A stretch of 64,000 nucleotides of DNA from JAVBMV01 sp031552145. GTDB lineage: Bacteria > Myxococcota > Myxococcia > Myxococcales > UBA5297. Positions 62,533-64,000 of this stretch are shown here, one piece after another (position 1 is the stretch's first letter; every line of letters begins with the position of its first letter). The translations under genes and the position numbers were made by a program. The stretch is taken from positions 62,001-126,000 of the forward strand of contig JAVBMV010000006.1 of the NCBI GenBank assembly GCA_031552145.1, given 5' to 3'. Under the pieces are notes generated by a model. That model ran no database searches. It had not been told where the DNA came from and worked only from the letters and a program-made list of their open reading frames with translations.

Positions 62533-64000
62533 CTACGGTTCCTCGGGTATGGGAGGTGCCGTCGTGATGAGCAGGTGGAAGGTGCCCTCGACGAACTCCC
62601 TGGAGTCGACCCAGAGGATGTAGTTGCCCTGCTGTAGTTGTAGCCCCTCCAGGGACGCTTTGACGCCGGGCTCGGAGGCGAGGGCGCAGTGGAGCTGCGC
62701 CCCGGAACAATCCTTGAAAAGCCTGAGCCCCAGGTGCATCCCATCGCTAGAGAAGGCCGCGATGGATACGGTATAGGCGGCGTCCAACGAGAAGGAATAG
62801 GCGAGGTCCGGCCCCGTCATCGCGGCGCCTCCCGCTGGGCAGGCGCCGCTCAGATCGTCCAGGGCGCCCGAGAGCGTCTGGCGTACGACGGAGAGGCGCC
62901 CGTTCACGAACCCCAGGTCTCTCGCGGCGGCACAGAAGTCGTTGCTCGGCGCGCCAGTCCGCGCCGCGGCGAGAGAAGCGACGAGCTCGAAGGCCCCTTT
63001 GGCCCTGCGCGTTCCCGTCTGGCCAGCCCCCGTCGAGCTCGAGACGACGATACAATGGCGCGTGCCGGCCGTAAGCCCTCGCCGCAGGAGCGTGGTCCCC
63101 TCCGAGCCGGGAAGGGCGCAGGTCAGATCGGCCCCCGCGCCCAACTGGCAGGGCCCCTCGAAGATACCGATGCGGGAGGATACGCCCTCGAAGCCCGGAA
63201 GAGGCTGGACCGTGAGCGTGACGTCCGTGCGCTCGTTCGGGGTAAAGAACTCGAAATAGGTCGCGCTGACCCCGCCGCAGGTCGCGTCGGTGACGCCGCG
63301 CTCGGTGGTACCCTTCGCCGATGCGGTCGCTCCAACGGCGGGGAGCGCGAGCTGCACAGGAGCGGCGGCGGTGACTGGCGCAGCGATCTTGTGGAGGAGG
63401 AGCTCGAACTGGCCTCCCGCCAGGCCGCTCCAGTCGACCACCAGATGGTAGTCGGTGTTCCTCGAAAGCGTCACCGTGGAATACTGAAACCTATCGGAGT
63501 GGGAGATCACGGCGGGACGACAGGTTACCTGTGTCGCGCCTGTCTGTACAGTGGCGATCATCTGCTTCGAACAATCGAGTCCCTTGTACATGTAGAATGT
63601 GGGATAGATCTGCCCAGGCAGCGACTCGGGAGCGCGCGTCACGCTGATACCGAGGGTGGTGTCGGAGGAGAACCTGAGCTTGTAATAGGCCTCCGCGCCC
63701 TTGAAGTCGTTGCCGATGGCGCTGGCAGTACATCCATCGCCATTCTCCACCGAGAAGGGAGCGACACTACTGCCTACTTGACTCTCATTCGAACCGGAGA
63801 GACGGACGGTGGTCTCCGTGCCGAAATCGACGACCTGCGCGTTGGCGCAAGTGGTATTGGTATATGTCACCGGCGCATCGGCGACTGCCTCGACAGTTAG
63901 GGTGAAGTCGCTGCCGTAGCCGCCGCCGACGAGATCGACCCAGAGGTAATAGAGGCCTGGTTCGAGCGTCTTGATGAGTTTGTTGGGCAAGGCGTTCGAA
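62533..64000 (-). CDS. Secreted multi-domain jelly-roll (PPC-like) repeat protein, 5' end off window
   Basis: At least 489 residues, open to the right edge; the TTG at 63990 is unlikely to be the true start since the frame continues. Three or more domains of about 130-150 residues repeat the pattern C-x(4)-A-x(3)-F-G, then a Y-x-F/L strand after a small disordered loop, then G-x-Y-x-(L/V)-x-V-D and a final F-x-L strand, e.g. LEPGLYYLWVDLVGGG, NTDYHLVVDWSGLAGGQFEL and QGNYILWVDSREFVEGTF. This resembles bacterial pre-peptidase C-terminal (PPC) domains common in secreted proteins of deltaproteobacteria. It ends PPIPEEP with no sorting tag. It lies directly upstream of the second giant lipoprotein on the same strand. 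Confidence 0.75.
   Translation of the reverse strand, partial: SNALPNKLIKTLEPGLYYLWVDLVGGGYGSDFTLTVEAVADAPVTYTNTTCANAQVVDFGTETTVRLSGSNESQVGSSVAPFSVENGDGCTASAIGNDFKGAEAYYKLRFSSDTTLGISVTRAPESLPGQIYPTFYMYKGLDCSKQMIATVQTGATQVTCRPAVISHSDRFQYSTVTLSRNTDYHLVVDWSGLAGGQFELLLHKIAAPVTAAAPVQLALPAVGATASAKGTTERGVTDATCGGVSATYFEFFTPNERTDVTLTVQPLPGFEGVSSRIGIFEGPCQLGAGADLTCALPGSEGTTLLRRGLTAGTRHCIVVSSSTGAGQTGTRRAKGAFELVASLAAARTGAPSNDFCAAARDLGFVNGRLSVVRQTLSGALDDLSGACPAGGAAMTGPDLAYSFSLDAAYTVSIAAFSSDGMHLGLRLFKDCSGAQLHCALASEPGVKASLEGLQLQQGNYILWVDSREFVEGTFHLLITTAPPIPEEP

Overview
The window is GC-rich, densely coded Gram-negative DNA. Envelope biogenesis genes (a TamB-like protein, a BamA/TamA-family barrel protein and MacAB-type export genes), long TPR proteins, AmgK/MurU-type cell-wall recycling genes, WYL regulators and giant cysteine-rich RCC1 lipoproteins together suggest a deltaproteobacterial lineage of the Myxococcota/Bradymonadota type. 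This is an inference from gene content only; no rRNA or phylogenetic marker was compared. I saw no tRNA, rRNA, CRISPR array, insertion sequence or phage gene. No gene-free stretch exceeds about 230 bases.

Left part (1-36.3 kb), mostly housekeeping and envelope. A cold-shock protein is followed by a macA-ATPase-permease operon (minus strand). Next come a small outer-membrane barrel protein, rubrerythrin and an NTF2-like lipoprotein (plus). A minus-strand cluster follows: TPR protein, then TamB-like protein, then a BamA/TamA-family protein with about seven POTRA-like units. After it lie a barrel-like secreted protein (minus), two translationally coupled GT-C-like membrane proteins (plus), a secreted unknown (minus) and a coupled pair of WYL/PafBC-like regulators (plus). 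metK lies downstream of a small membrane protein and a HAD phosphatase (minus). An AmgK-like kinase, MurU-like nucleotidyltransferase and CPA2 antiporter form a plus-strand operon. Then come a TPR protein (minus), leucyl aminopeptidase (plus), a YfcE-like phosphodiesterase (minus), and a divergent YchF-like protein with an AI-2E-family exporter (plus).

Right part (36.3-64 kb), entirely minus strand. Two giant paralogous lipoproteins (4884 and 2017 residues) flank a sucC-sucD-ndk-corC-rlmN operon. They are built from six-cysteine repeats of about 47 residues and seven-bladed RCC1-type propellers. The small one has one A-propeller/linker/B-propeller supermodule; the large one has three in tandem (about 3.8-3.9 kb each) behind an N-terminal array of about 23 cysteine repeats. 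The large gene has its own transcription unit: a terminator for the suc operon precedes it, then a good sigma70-like promoter. A partial gene for a secreted jelly-roll-repeat protein runs off the right edge.

The giant cysteine/RCC1 lipoprotein family, with its regular internal grammar, is the most likely undescribed system here. Its function cannot be read from sequence; a cell-surface or adhesive role is only an inference.
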